Below, one piece after another: positions 38,444-47,930 of a stretch of DNA of 64,000 nucleotides. The stretch lies in assembly GCF_002858935.1 (NCBI RefSeq), contig NZ_PJRT01000028.1, forward strand, positions 118,412-182,411. The letters run 5' to 3'. The stretch comes from Pantoea endophytica (GTDB lineage Bacteria; Pseudomonadota; Gammaproteobacteria; Enterobacterales; Enterobacteriaceae). Every line of letters starts with the position of its first letter. Positions within the stretch are counted from its first letter, which is position 1. A model generated the notes under the pieces. That model was not told where the DNA came from, ran no database searches, and was given only the letters and a program-made list of their open reading frames with translations. Position numbers and translations under genes: made by a program.

Positions 38444-38687
38444 AGTAATAACCCTTGTAAGAGCGGGGGATTATAGGGCAGCCGTGCGGTGACGGCGAGT
38501 GTCATCTCGTCACATCAGGTTACTTTTAACAGAGAAAACCCTTTCTCTTTACCTTTCTCTAAATAACCCGCGCTAAGCTGGCGAATTATTAAACGGCTTT
38601 ACGGCTTGCTCAACCTGGTTTTCATTCCCTGCGTGATAATAAGTCCTGTAACGCTTAACCCTTAACGGAAGACAACAGGAGCATCAC

Positions 38688-38960
38688 ATGAAGAGACGTT
38701 ATGCCGTTCTGACTGCTGCACTGCTTGCCACCGCAAGTTTCTCGACGTTGGCGGCCCAGCCCGTAAGCGCCACGCAAGCGCAAAACCTGCAAAGCGCGGG
38801 CACCGTTTCCATCAGCGGCGTACGCGGCTCGCTGGATGATGCAACGCGCCATCTGTCGCAAAAAGCGCAAGAGGAAGGTGCCAGCGGCTATCGTGTTATT
38901 GGTGTACAAACTCCGGGCGACTCCAGCCTGTGGAGCGGCACCGCAGAGATTTATCGTTAA
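38688..38960 (+). CDS. small exported DUF1471 (YhcN/BhsA-type) protein
   Basis: A 90-residue periplasmic protein: signal peptide (MKRRYAVLTAALLATASFST, cleaved after LAA) and the DUF1471 domain with the typical GTVSISGVRGSLDDATRHLSQ and GYRVIGVQT segments. Members are often induced by acid, peroxide or other stress and affect biofilm. Which paralogue this is cannot be decided by eye. CAGGAG precedes the ATG. It is a single gene with its own terminator, divergent from narQ. Confidence 0.88.
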   Translation: MKRRYAVLTAALLATASFSTLAAQPVSATQAQNLQSAGTVSISGVRGSLDDATRHLSQKAQEEGASGYRVIGVQTPGDSSLWSGTAEIYR

Positions 38961-38995
38961 TTCCCTCCAGTAGTTATCCCTGTAGCCATCCCTTT

Positions 38996-39023
38996 ACCGG
39001 TCAGCCCTCTGGCCGGTTTTTTT
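38996..39023 (+). terminator. terminator of the DUF1471 gene
   Basis: ACCGGTCAG...CTGGCCGGT is a hairpin with one imperfect pair, followed by TTTTTTT, 35 bases after the stop. Confidence 0.85.
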
Positions 39024-39239
39024 GTGCACCGCGACGGATTATTACAATTCATCTTGTGCAGCCTGGCGGTATTTTTTGCTTCGTTCTTGCAGAACGGGTA
39101 GGATTCATCGCCGTAAATTCCCAGCCCGCCACGCGACATCGTTCCGCCGCTGTGACACCGGGTTTTTACCCCATTTCGCACCGCCATACGCAATCGTTTG
39201 GTTACGCGGTGATTGATGGTCAGGACAAACAGGATAGCT

Positions 39240-40742
39240 ATGAAATCAACTAAAAAAACCGCAGCCGAACAACGCGCTGCGAAAAGACGCTGGCTCAACT
39301 CGCACGACAGCGGTTACCACAAAGCAATGGGTAACCGCCAGGTACAAATGATCGCCATCGGCGGTGCTATCGGTACCGGTCTGTTCCTCGGTGCTGGCGC
39401 GCGCCTGCAAATGGCCGGTCCTGCACTGGCGCTGGTTTATCTGGTGTGCGGTATCTTCTCCTTCTTTATCCTCCGAGCGTTGGGCGAACTGGTGTTACAT
39501 CGTCCTTCCAGCGGCAGCTTTGTTTCTTATGCACGTGAATTCCTTGGGGAAAAAGCGTCTTACGTTGCGGGCTGGATGTATTTCGTTAACTGGGCGATGA
39601 CCGGTATCGTCGATATCACCGCAGTCGCGCTTTATATGCACTATTGGGGCGCGTTTGGCGATGTGCCGCAGTGGGTGTTTGCGCTAGGCGCGCTGGCGAT
39701 TGTCGGCACCATGAACATGATCGGCGTGAAGTGGTTCGCGGAGATGGAGTTCTGGTTCGCGCTGGTGAAAGTGCTGGCTATCGTGGTGTTCCTGATTGTC
39801 GGCGTGGTGTTCCTCGGCAGCGGTAAACCGCTGGACGGCAATACCACCGGCTTCCATCTGATCACCGATAACGGCGGTTTCTTCCCGCACGGCTTGCTGC
39901 CAGCGCTGGTGTTGGTGCAGGGCGTCGTGTTCGCCTTCGCCTCGATTGAGCTGGTAGGTACCGCAGCAGGCGAATGTAAAGATCCCAAGACCATGCTGCC
40001 AAAAGCCATCAACAGCGTGATCTGGCGTATCGGCCTGTTCTACGTCGGTTCCGTGGTGCTGCTGGTACTGCTGCTGCCGTGGAATGCCTATCAGGCGGGG
40101 CAAAGTCCGTTCGTGACCTTCTTCTCCAAACTGGGCGTGCCTTATATCGGTAGCGTAATGAACATCGTGGTGCTGAGCGCCGCGCTGTCGAGCCTCAACT
40201 CGGGTCTCTATTCCACCGGCCGTATTCTGCGCTCCATGTCGATGGGCGGTTCTGCGCCACAGTTTATGTCGAAGATGAGCAAGCAGCAGGTGCCGTATGC
40301 CGGCATTCTGGTCACCGTTGCCGTTTACATCATCGGCGTGGTGCTGAACTACTATGTGCCGTCGCAGGTGTTTGAAATCGTTCTGAACGTGGCGTCACTC
40401 GGCATCATCTCGTCGTGGGCCTTTATCGTGGTGTGCCAGATGCGTCTGCGCAAAGCGATCAAAGAGGGTAAAGCCGAAGATGTCAGCTTCAAGCTGCCGT
40501 GGGCGCCGTTCACCTCCTGGTTGACGCTGCTGTTCCTGGTGAGCGTGCTGGTGCTGATGGCGTTCGACTATCCGAACGGGACGTACACCATCGCCTCGAT
40601 TCCCCTGATTGCCGTGGTGCTCGTGCTGGGTTGGTTTGGCGTGCGCAAACGCGTTAATGCCGAAGCGATGAAAGAGCACGAACATCATGCTGACGACCAG
40701 GATGATGTATCGCCGAAACTGGCGGACGATAACGCGCGTTAA
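39240..40742 (+). CDS. ansP: L-asparagine permease AnsP
   Basis: Inner-membrane amino-acid/proton symporter of the APC superfamily with 12 predicted membrane segments, 500 residues. Similarity to E. coli AnsP is near-complete from AAKRRWLNSHDSGYHKAMGN onward, including IAIGGAIGTGLFLGAGARLQ and FASIELVGTAAGECKDPKTM. ATG 39240 gives MKSTKKTAAEQRAAKRRWLN and has AGGA upstream; the in-frame ATG at 39213 lacks a site. A strong terminator follows. It is unrelated in function to its narQ and nap neighbours. Confidence 0.93.
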   Translation: MKSTKKTAAEQRAAKRRWLNSHDSGYHKAMGNRQVQMIAIGGAIGTGLFLGAGARLQMAGPALALVYLVCGIFSFFILRALGELVLHRPSSGSFVSYAREFLGEKASYVAGWMYFVNWAMTGIVDITAVALYMHYWGAFGDVPQWVFALGALAIVGTMNMIGVKWFAEMEFWFALVKVLAIVVFLIVGVVFLGSGKPLDGNTTGFHLITDNGGFFPHGLLPALVLVQGVVFAFASIELVGTAAGECKDPKTMLPKAINSVIWRIGLFYVGSVVLLVLLLPWNAYQAGQSPFVTFFSKLGVPYIGSVMNIVVLSAALSSLNSGLYSTGRILRSMSMGGSAPQFMSKMSKQQVPYAGILVTVAVYIIGVVLNYYVPSQVFEIVLNVASLGIISSWAFIVVCQMRLRKAIKEGKAEDVSFKLPWAPFTSWLTLLFLVSVLVLMAFDYPNGTYTIASIPLIAVVLVLGWFGVRKRVNAEAMKEHEHHADDQDDVSPKLADDNAR

Positions 40743-40760
40743 TCGTAGCGATTCTCATCT

Positions 40761-40790
40761 ACGGGGGCCTTTTGGCCCCCGTTTTTATTT
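40761..40790 (+). terminator. terminator of ansP
   Basis: ACGGGGGCC and GGCCCCCGT pair perfectly around TTTT, followed by TTTTTATTT. Confidence 0.93.
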
Positions 40791-40804
40791 CAATTCCCCT
40801 TCAC

Positions 40805-40868
40805 TTGATCCCACGTCGGGATTTACCCCTTTGGGGTGATATAGCCCTCTTTAGAGTCAGGTTATTTT
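40805..40868 (+). promoter_or_regulatory. candidate napF control region (Nar site, weak FNR half-site, -10)
   Basis: TTTACCCCTTTGGGGTGATA (40822-40841) is an inverted pair of NarP/NarL-type heptamers (TACCCCT and its mirror), with slightly non-canonical spacing. TTGAT at 40805 is an FNR half-site, but its partner half is poor. TATTTT at 40863-40868 could be the -10 box. The Nar site is then centred near -44, the position used at E. coli napF. Confidence 0.5.
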
Positions 40869-40905
40869 ACGCACCATCTCTCTTTCCCCCGTTTAAGGTG
40901 AACCG

Positions 40906-41376
40906 ATGGCGCTGTCGCGACGTGAACTCTTTACCGGGCAGCGCGTAGCGTCTGCTGACGGCATCGCTTTGCCATGGTGGCGGGGAGAGAAGGGTTGTGA
41001 TGGCTGCGGCACATGCGTCTCGGCCTGCGAAACCCACATCATCCGCTTGGCTGCCGGTGAAGTGCCGCACCTCGATTTTCTGCAGGGCGAATGCACGTTT
41101 TGCGCCGCGTGCATAGACGCTTGCCCGCAGCCGCTGTTCCACGCGCGTGAAACCGAGCCGTTTCCACAGCGCATTCGCATCGACAACCGCTGCATCACCT
41201 TCCTGGGCGTGAACTGCCGCAGCTGCCAGGAGAGTTGTGAACAGCAAGCCATCCGTTTCCAGCTGATGCCGAACGGCATCGCACAGCCTGAAACCCTTCC
41301 GCAGCATTGCACCGGTTGCGGCGCCTGCATCGCGCCTTGCCCGGTCTCAGCCACAGGATTACATCATGAACCATGA
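40906..41376 (+). CDS. napF: ferredoxin-type protein NapF
   Basis: Cytoplasmic iron-sulfur protein that helps mature NapA, 156 residues. Four cysteine clusters are visible: CDGCGTCVSAC, CTFCAACIDAC, CRSCQESC and CTGCGACIAPC. The N-terminus MALSRRELFTGQ is typical of NapF. It heads the nap operon, follows a candidate NarP-controlled promoter, and overlaps napD by 11 bases. Confidence 0.93.
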   Translation: MALSRRELFTGQRVASADGIALPWWRGEKGCDGCGTCVSACETHIIRLAAGEVPHLDFLQGECTFCAACIDACPQPLFHARETEPFPQRIRIDNRCITFLGVNCRSCQESCEQQAIRFQLMPNGIAQPETLPQHCTGCGACIAPCPVSATGLHHEP

Positions 41377-41644
41377 AAACAGTTGGCACGTCTGCGGCCT
41401 GGTGATTCAGGCGCGGCCGGCGTCGATTCCCGCCGTTAAAAGTGCGCTGCTGGCCTTTGCCGATTGCGACATCGCCGCGGAAGACGCCGCGCGCGGCACG
41501 CTGGCGGTGACGCTGGGTGCGACGGATAGCGCCGCGCTGCTGCGCAATATTGAAGAGAGCCGCAACATCGCTGGCGTGTTGGCGGTATCGCTGGTCTATC
41601 ACCAGCAAGACGAAATTGAAGAACCTTGTAAGGAAGCATCATGA
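41366..41644 (+). CDS. napD: NapA maturation chaperone NapD
   Basis: Small cytoplasmic chaperone of 92 residues that binds the twin-arginine signal peptide of NapA. The family order [20 protein letters not shown], then [11 protein letters not shown] and [14 protein letters not shown] is clear. It overlaps napF upstream and napA downstream (ATGA). Confidence 0.93.
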   Translation: MNHENSWHVCGLVIQARPASIPAVKSALLAFADCDIAAEDAARGTLAVTLGATDSAALLRNIEESRNIAGVLAVSLVYHQQDEIEEPCKEAS

Positions 41645-44127
41645 GCATAAGTCGTCGTGATTTTATGAAGGCCAATGCGGCGGCTGCTGCTGCAACGGCT
41701 GCAGGACTCACCATTCCCACCGTCACCAAAGCCGCGACCTCATTGGCTGCGCCAATTCGCTGGGAAAAAGCGCCGTGCCGATTCTGCGGCACCGGCTGTG
41801 GCGTGCTGGTTGGCACCCAGGATGGCCGCGTAGTGGCGTCGCAGGGCGATCCGCAGGCAGAAGTGAACCGCGGTCTCAACTGTATCAAAGGCTATTTCCT
41901 GCCGAAGATCATGTACGGGAAAGATCGTCTGACCCAGCCGCTGCTGCGCATGACCGACGGTAAATATGCCAAAGAGGGCGAGTTCACCCCGGTCAGCTGG
42001 GATCAAGCCTTCGACATCATGGAAGAGAAGTTCAAAGCGGCACTGAAAGCCAACGGCCCGGATTCGGTCGGCATGTTCGGTTCCGGTCAGTGGACGGTGT
42101 GGGAAGGTTACGCGGCCTCCAAGCTGATGAAAGCCGGTTTCCGCACCAACAACCTCGATCCCAATGCGCGTCACTGCATGGCTTCAGCGGTGGTGGGCTT
42201 TATGCGCACCTTCGGCATGGACGAACCAATGGGCTGCTACGACGACATCGAGCAGGCCGACGCTTTTGTGCTGTGGGGCTCGAACATGGCGGAGATGCAT
42301 CCGATTCTCTGGTCACGTATCACCGCGCGTCGTCTCAGCAGTGAGAATGTCAAAGTGGCGGTGCTTTCCACCTATCGTCATCGCAGTTTTGAGCTGGCCG
42401 ACAACGCGATGGTGTTCACACCGCAGAGCGATCTGGCGATCCTCAACTTCATCGCCAACTACATTATTCAGAACAACAAGGTTGATAAAACCTTCCTGCA
42501 GAATCACGTTACGCTACGCAAAGGCGTGACCGACATCGGTTACGGTTTGCGCCCCACCGATCCGCGTCAGGCTTCGGCGAAGAACCCGGACAGCGGCGAA
42601 TCCACGCCGATGAGCTTTGACGAGTTTGCGAAGTTTGTCTCTGAGTACACGGTGGAAAAAGCCAGCGCAATGAGCGGTGTGGAGAAAGATCAACTCATCG
42701 CCCTCGCCGAGCTGTATGCCGATCCGAAAGTCAACGTGGTGTCGTACTGGACCATGGGCTTCAACCAGCATACGCGCGGCGTGTGGGCCAATAACCTGTG
42801 CTACAACCTGCACTTATTGACCGGCAAAATTTCACGTCCGGGCACCGGTCCGTTCTCGCTCACCGGCCAGCCGTCGGCGTGCGGCACGGCGCGTGAAGTC
42901 GGCACCTTCTCACATCGTTTACCGGCGGACATGGTGGTTAATAATGACAAACACCGCGCTACCGCCGAGAAGCTGTGGAAGCTGCCGCAGGGCACGGTGC
43001 CGGCCAAAATTGGTTTGCATGCCGTGGCGCAGGATCGCGCGCTGAAAGATGGCAAGCTCAACGCCTACTGGGTGATGTGTAACAACAATATGCAGGCCGG
43101 TCCGAACCTGACGCAGGAGCGTATGCCGGGCTGGCGCGATGAGCGCAACTTCATCGTAGTCTCCGATCCCTATCCCACCGTCAGCGCCTTGTCAGCTGAC
43201 CTGATTCTGCCCACTGCGATGTGGGTGGAGAAAGAGGGCGCGTATGGCAATGCCGAGCGTCGCACTCAGTTCTGGCATCAGCAGGTGAAAGCGCCGGGCG
43301 ACGCGAAATCCGATCTGTGGCAGTTGGTGAATTTCTCCAAACGTTTCAAGGTAGCGGAAGTGTGGCCGGAAGCGCTGCTGGCGCAGAATCCGGAGCTGCG
43401 CGACAAAACGCTGTTTGATGTGCTGTACGCCAACGGCCAGGTCAACCAATTCCCACTGAGTGAAGTGGCAGATGATCAGTTGAATGATGAAGCGCGCGAG
43501 TTTGGCTTCTACATCCAGAAAGGCTTGTTCGAGGAGTACGCCAGCTTTGGTCGCGGTCACGGCCACGATCTTGCGCCGTTCGATGCTTACCATCAGGCGC
43601 GCGGCCTGCGCTGGCCGGTGGTGGATGGCAAAGAGACGCGCTGGCGCTATCGCGAAGGTTACGACAGCTACGTCAAAGCCGGTGAAGGCGTGCGTTTCTA
43701 CGGCAAGCCGGATGGTAAAGCCACCATTTTCGCGCTGCCCTACGAAGCGCCAGCCGAATCGCCGGATGAAGAGTACGACCTGTGGTTCTGTACCGGTCGC
43801 GTGCTGGAACACTGGCACACCGGCACCATGACGCGTCGCGTGCCGGAGCTGCACCGCGCAGTGCCGCAGGCGCTACTCTATATACATCCGCTGGATGCCA
43901 AAGAGCGCAATTTCCGCCGCGGCGAGAAGGTCCGCGTGGTGTCGCGTCGTGGCGAAACCCTTGCCACCGTGGAAACGCGCGGTCGCAATCAGCCGCCCAA
44001 AGGTCTGGTATTTATGCCGTTCTTTGATGCGGGCGTGCTGGCCAACAACGTCACGCTGGACGCCACCGATCCGCTGTCGAAGCAGACCGATTACAAAAAA
44101 TGCGCCGTCAAGCTGGTAAAAATTTAA
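41641..44127 (+). CDS. napA: periplasmic nitrate reductase catalytic subunit NapA
   Basis: Reduces nitrate to nitrite in the periplasm with a bis-molybdopterin guanine dinucleotide cofactor and one 4Fe-4S cluster. It has 828 residues. The twin-arginine signal peptide is [20 protein letters not shown]. The cluster cysteines are in [13 protein letters not shown] (near 46) and [12 protein letters not shown], and the Mo-ligand cysteine in [17 protein letters not shown] (near 180). Full length and uninterrupted. It receives electrons from NapB. Confidence 0.97.
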   Translation: MSISRRDFMKANAAAAAATAAGLTIPTVTKAATSLAAPIRWEKAPCRFCGTGCGVLVGTQDGRVVASQGDPQAEVNRGLNCIKGYFLPKIMYGKDRLTQPLLRMTDGKYAKEGEFTPVSWDQAFDIMEEKFKAALKANGPDSVGMFGSGQWTVWEGYAASKLMKAGFRTNNLDPNARHCMASAVVGFMRTFGMDEPMGCYDDIEQADAFVLWGSNMAEMHPILWSRITARRLSSENVKVAVLSTYRHRSFELADNAMVFTPQSDLAILNFIANYIIQNNKVDKTFLQNHVTLRKGVTDIGYGLRPTDPRQASAKNPDSGESTPMSFDEFAKFVSEYTVEKASAMSGVEKDQLIALAELYADPKVNVVSYWTMGFNQHTRGVWANNLCYNLHLLTGKISRPGTGPFSLTGQPSACGTAREVGTFSHRLPADMVVNNDKHRATAEKLWKLPQGTVPAKIGLHAVAQDRALKDGKLNAYWVMCNNNMQAGPNLTQERMPGWRDERNFIVVSDPYPTVSALSADLILPTAMWVEKEGAYGNAERRTQFWHQQVKAPGDAKSDLWQLVNFSKRFKVAEVWPEALLAQNPELRDKTLFDVLYANGQVNQFPLSEVADDQLNDEAREFGFYIQKGLFEEYASFGRGHGHDLAPFDAYHQARGLRWPVVDGKETRWRYREGYDSYVKAGEGVRFYGKPDGKATIFALPYEAPAESPDEEYDLWFCTGRVLEHWHTGTMTRRVPELHRAVPQALLYIHPLDAKERNFRRGEKVRVVSRRGETLATVETRGRNQPPKGLVFMPFFDAGVLANNVTLDATDPLSKQTDYKKCAVKLVKI

Positions 44128-44138
44128 GGCAGGATGCA

Positions 44139-44570
44139 ATGAAACCCTTAATCACACTTGTTACTTTGGCCGCCCTGATGCTGGGCGGCACGGTTTACGC
44201 CCACAACGGCGTCGATCTCAATCAGTCACCGGAAGTGACGGCCACGCAACAGGGCACCATTCATCAGCCCAAAGAGCAGAGCCGCAAGCCGTTGAACTAT
44301 GTGAATCAGCCGCCGGTGATCCCGCATAGCGTCGATGGCTATCAGGTGACGAAAAACGTCAACCGTTGTCTGCAGTGTCACGGCACGCAGAGCTATCTCA
44401 CCACCGGCGCGCCACGCGTTAGCCCAACGCACTTCACCGATCGCGATGGACTGGTGAGCAGCACCGTGTCGCCGCGTCGCTACTTCTGCCTGCAGTGTCA
44501 CGTACCGCAAACCGATGCCAAACCGGTGGTGGAAAACACCTTCAAACCGGCTGACGGCTTCGGTAAGTGA
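44139..44570 (+). CDS. napB: diheme cytochrome c subunit NapB
   Basis: Periplasmic electron-transfer partner of NapA, 143 residues. A signal peptide (MKPLITLVTLAALMLGGTVY, cleaved after AHA-type site) is followed by two heme-binding motifs CLQCHG and CLQCHV. ATG 44139 has AGGATG upstream; the longer in-frame start at 44100 lies inside napA. In E. coli napG and napH separate napA from napB; here they are absent. Confidence 0.93.
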   Translation: MKPLITLVTLAALMLGGTVYAHNGVDLNQSPEVTATQQGTIHQPKEQSRKPLNYVNQPPVIPHSVDGYQVTKNVNRCLQCHGTQSYLTTGAPRVSPTHFTDRDGLVSSTVSPRRYFCLQCHVPQTDAKPVVENTFKPADGFGK

Positions 44571-44577
44571 GGACATG

Positions 44578-45162
44578 ATGAAAGAGAAACTTCTGCGCAT
44601 CTGGCGCTGGTGGCGGCGTCCGAGCCGTCTGGCGCTCGGTACGCTACTGATTCTGGGCTTTGCTGGCGGCATCATTTTCTGGGGCGGCTTCAATACCGCA
44701 ATGGAGATGACCAACCGCGAGCAGTTCTGTATTGGCTGCCATGAGATGCGAAATAACGTCTATCAGGAATATATGCAGACGGTGCACTACAACAACCGCA
44801 GCGGCGTGCGCGCCACCTGTCCGGATTGTCACGTGCCGCACGAGTGGGGCCCGAAAATGCTGCGTAAGATCCAGGCGAGCAAAGAGGTGTATGCCAAGAT
44901 TTTCGGCATCATCGATACGCCGCAAAAGTTCGAGGATCATCGCATCAAGCTGGCGCAAAACGAGTGGCGCAGGATGAAAAACAACAATTCGCAGGAGTGT
45001 CGTAACTGCCACAACTTCGATTATATGGATTTCACCGCGCAGAAGACCGTGGCCGCGAAGATGCACAGCAAAGCAGTTGAGGAAGGGAAAACCTGTATCG
45101 ATTGCCACAAAGGTATCGCGCACCATCTGCCCGATATGAAAGACCAACCCAACGGTTTTTGA
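44578..45162 (+). CDS. napC: tetraheme quinol dehydrogenase NapC
   Basis: Membrane-anchored cytochrome of the NapC/NirT family that passes electrons from quinol to NapB, 194 residues. An N-terminal membrane anchor (LALGTLLILGFAGGIIFWGG) is followed by four CxxCH motifs: CIGCHE, CPDCHV, CRNCHN and CIDCHKG. Of two adjacent ATG codons, 44578 is five bases from GAGG and is preferred to 44575. With no NapGH, NapC is the only visible quinol route. No ccm genes follow. Confidence 0.93.
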   Translation: MKEKLLRIWRWWRRPSRLALGTLLILGFAGGIIFWGGFNTAMEMTNREQFCIGCHEMRNNVYQEYMQTVHYNNRSGVRATCPDCHVPHEWGPKMLRKIQASKEVYAKIFGIIDTPQKFEDHRIKLAQNEWRRMKNNNSQECRNCHNFDYMDFTAQKTVAAKMHSKAVEEGKTCIDCHKGIAHHLPDMKDQPNGF

Positions 45163-45231
45163 GGCCTAACAACGCGGCATGAATTGGCGTAATGCCGATC
45201 ACTACCGCAGCGCATCAAACCACTGCACAAT

Positions 45232-45274
45232 CCGTAGCGGCGCGATTTAACGCGCAACCCATTGCGCCGCTACA
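45232..45274. repeat. dispersed palindromic repeat, short form (copy 5)
   Basis: CCGTAGCGGCGCGATTTAAC followed by GCGCAACCCATTGCGCCGCT and AC. It is flanked by TGCACA on the left and TGTGCA on the right, so the palindrome may extend further. It lies between napC and nudK. Confidence 0.8.
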
Positions 45275-45392
45275 ATCTCTGTGCACTGAGCCAGGAGCGC
45301 CCATCACGGCGACCGGCCTCACAATTCAGATAGTTTTCCCCGCCGCTTCGGCCTATCATCTCAGGCTCCCTCAATTTAGCAGTGGAGCGGTT

Positions 45393-45971
45393 ATGTCGTT
45401 AAAGATCAACATCATCAAAGACAAGTTGCTGTCAGAAAACTGGTTTGTGCTGCGCAACTTCACCTACGAACTCACCCGCAACAACGGCGAAGTCGTGCGT
45501 CACAAGCGCGAAGTGTACGATCGCGGTAACGGCGCCACCATCCTGCTGTACAACACTGAAAAAAATAGCGTGCTGCTGGTGCGTCAGTTCCGCATTGCCA
45601 CTTATGTCAATGGCAATGAAAGTGGCGAACTGATTGAGACCTGCGCCGGGCTGCTGGATGACGACTCGCCGGAAGATTGCATCCGCAAAGAAGCGATAGA
45701 AGAGACCGGCTATCAGGTGGGTAAGGTCGATAAAGTTTTTGAAGCCTACATGTCGCCGGGCGGCGTGACTGAACTGATCCACTTCTTCGCCGCGGAATAC
45801 AGCGATGCACAGCGCGCCAACAAGGGCGGTGGCGTTGAGGATGAAGAGATTACCGTGCTGGAGCTGAGTTTCCCGGAGGCGCTGGCGATGGTGAAAGATG
45901 GCCGCATTCGTGACGGTAAAGCCATTATGCTGCTGCAGCATGCGCAGATCGCCGGTTGGTTGCAGGCGTAG
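45393..45971 (+). CDS. nudK: GDP-mannose hydrolase NudK
   Basis: Nudix hydrolase of 192 residues that splits GDP-mannose into GMP and mannose 1-phosphate. The Nudix box appears as [20 protein letters not shown] followed by GY (near residue 100), and the family segments [37 protein letters not shown] and GGGVEDEEI match NudK. ATG 45393 has GGAG upstream; the in-frame start at 45192 runs through a repeat and is rejected. Confidence 0.94.
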   Translation: MSLKINIIKDKLLSENWFVLRNFTYELTRNNGEVVRHKREVYDRGNGATILLYNTEKNSVLLVRQFRIATYVNGNESGELIETCAGLLDDDSPEDCIRKEAIEETGYQVGKVDKVFEAYMSPGGVTELIHFFAAEYSDAQRANKGGGVEDEEITVLELSFPEALAMVKDGRIRDGKAIMLLQHAQIAGWLQA

Positions 45972-45977
45972 TTTTGA

Positions 45978-46052
45978 CCGTAGCGGCGCAATTTATTGCG
46001 CTCTTTTGACCTTTTCATCGAGGTGAAAATGCGCAATAAATTGCGCCGCTAA
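45978..46052. repeat. dispersed palindromic repeat, long form (copy 6)
   Basis: CCGTAGCGGCGCAATTTATT and, inverted, GCGCAATAAATTGCGCCGCT, with about 28 bases between. It lies between the convergent nudK and the PfkB-type kinase gene. Confidence 0.8.
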
Positions 46053-46074
46053 AGGAATGTGTGGCCATCTTGCC

Positions 46075-47037
46075 TTACACACACTCTCCCAACGTTTCCG
46101 GGACACATTGCGGATACGCCTGCAATCTTGCCAGCGCTTCGGCATACGAAGGCATCGAGTGCGCTGCACCGGAGCGTTCCACACACAGCGAAGCATAAGC
46201 TGAAGCAAACAGCGCCGCCTGTGGCAGTTCATCGCCGGAAGCCAGCCGCGCCGCCAGTGCGCCATTAAACGCATCGCCCGCGCCGGTGGTATCCAGCGGC
46301 TGAGCCGGGAACAGCGGAATACGCAGCGGCGGCTGGTCTGCTACTGACAGCAACGCACCGCAAACCCCCAACGTAATAATCACCTGACGCGCCCCTTTGC
46401 GATGCAGCTTCTCTGCGGCTTGCTGCGCGCTGGCGAAGTCGGTGACCTTCACGCCGGTCAGCTGCATCGCTTCGGTGCTGTTAGGCGTCAGCAAATCCAC
46501 TTTTGCCAGCAGCGCATCGGTGACCTTCTGCCACGGCGCAGGATTCATAATCACAAAGGTGCCACCGGCGCGCGCGTTGTCGATCATGCGCTGGATGGCG
46601 CTGAGATTATTCTCCAGCTGCACCAGCAGAATATCGGCTGCCGCAACGGTGGGTTGGCAGCGCGTCACCTCGGCGGCTGTTACGGTGGTGTTCGCGCCGG
46701 GATAGACTGAAATCATATTCTCGGCATCGTCCCCGGCGACATAAATCAGCGCATTGCCGGTCGGTTTCTCCTTGCAGGTAAACAAGGTAATGGCATCGAA
46801 ACCGGTCTTTTCCAGATGGCGACGCGCAAACATGCCGAAGTCATCATTACCAATCTTACCGATATAGTGCACGCGCGCGCCGGCGCGCAGCGCGGCCGTC
46901 GCCTGGTTCGCGCCTTTGCCGCCCGGTCCCATCATGCTGGTATGGGCGGTGAGCGATTCGCCCGGCATCGGAAAGCGGTTCATTACCGCGACTACGTCGA
47001 GGTTGAACGAGCCAAACACACACACTTTTCCTTTCAT
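46075..47037 (-). CDS. PfkB-family (ribokinase-like) sugar kinase
   Basis: ATP-dependent carbohydrate kinase of 320 residues, resembling ribokinase. The N-terminal substrate motif is GGKGANQATAALRAG (near residue 40). The C-terminal PfkB signature DTTGAGDAFNGALAARL (near 245) holds the catalytic aspartate. Of two tandem ATG codons I chose 47037, six bases from GGAG. It overlaps the ROK kinase stop by one base and is the last gene of the sugar operon. Two kinases in one operon are unusual. The substrate, whether a pentose, hexose or ketose, is not readable from sequence. Confidence 0.85.
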   Translation of the reverse strand: MKGKVCVFGSFNLDVVAVMNRFPMPGESLTAHTSMMGPGGKGANQATAALRAGARVHYIGKIGNDDFGMFARRHLEKTGFDAITLFTCKEKPTGNALIYVAGDDAENMISVYPGANTTVTAAEVTRCQPTVAAADILLVQLENNLSAIQRMIDNARAGGTFVIMNPAPWQKVTDALLAKVDLLTPNSTEAMQLTGVKVTDFASAQQAAEKLHRKGARQVIITLGVCGALLSVADQPPLRIPLFPAQPLDTTGAGDAFNGALAARLASGDELPQAALFASAYASLCVERSGAAHSMPSYAEALARLQAYPQCVPETLGECV

Positions 47038-47930
47038 CATGCACTCCTGAACAGACGTTCGGCGGCTAAACAGGCACCGCGACAACCGGTGTGGTCGGTG
47101 GATTGGCTAAACACGATCTTCAAACCCTCACGCGTGGCGGGTGGACGAAGATGCTGCTGAATCTGGCTGCGCAGCTGTGCCAGCGGGAAGTCCGCCATCG
47201 CCAGCACGCCGCCGCCCAGAATCAGGTATTCCGGATCGAGGATGTTCATCTCGGTGGCAATCAGTTGCGCCAGCCGCTGTACAAAAGCCTGCAGCTCCGG
47301 ATGCTCACGATGCTGGGTAAATAGCGCTGACATGTTAGTTTCCGGCACATGGGTGCTCGCCCAGCGGCTCAGCCAATGGCCCGACGTCACGGTTTCCGCA
47401 CAGCCACGATTGCCGCACGGGCAGGGCAGATCGTTGCCGGCAACAGGCACATGACCAAGCTCACCCGCGCCACCGTGTTGACCATGATAAAACTGGCCGT
47501 TAAGCCACAGGCTGTTGCCCATGCCGGTGCCGGGATACAAACCCACCGCGCTGTCTGGCAGCTGCTCCAGCTGCAGTAAATCCCACAGCATCAGATGGTT
47601 AACATCTTTGTCCATCGCCACCGGTACGCCAAGGCGTTCGGTGAGGCGCGCGGCAACCGGTTGCTGGTCCAGCGCCTGAATAAACGGCAGCGAAATCACC
47701 TGCTGGCGGTCACGGCTGAGAATGCCGGGTAATCCGAGCATCACGCCGCTAACTGGCTGCTGCTCCAGCGTTTCGCTGATTAACTGGCCCAACGCGTTAA
47801 GCGCATCAGGCTGCTGCGCCCAGCTGGCCGTCGGCACTTTACGGAAGCTCGACCAAACGCGCTCCTCTTCCATCAGCTGCAGACGTGTGCCGGTGCCGCC
47901 AATGTCGATACCGAGCCAGCATTTTTTCAT
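47037..47930 (-). CDS. ROK-family sugar kinase (AlsK-like)
   Basis: Sugar kinase of 297 residues of the ROK family. The ATP loop is WLGIDIGGTGTRLQLME (near residue 5). The catalytic aspartate is in MDKDVNHLMLWD, the second phosphate loop is YPGTGMGNSLWLNGQFYHGQ, and the zinc-binding segment is CPCGNRGCAE after ELGHVPV. Context and the DVN-L-WD segment recall D-allose kinase AlsK. The start overlaps the epimerase stop (ATGA). Confidence 0.83.
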   Translation of the reverse strand: MKKCWLGIDIGGTGTRLQLMEEERVWSSFRKVPTASWAQQPDALNALGQLISETLEQQPVSGVMLGLPGILSRDRQQVISLPFIQALDQQPVAARLTERLGVPVAMDKDVNHLMLWDLLQLEQLPDSAVGLYPGTGMGNSLWLNGQFYHGQHGGAGELGHVPVAGNDLPCPCGNRGCAETVTSGHWLSRWASTHVPETNMSALFTQHREHPELQAFVQRLAQLIATEMNILDPEYLILGGGVLAMADFPLAQLRSQIQQHLRPPATREGLKIVFSQSTDHTGCRGACLAAERLFRSA

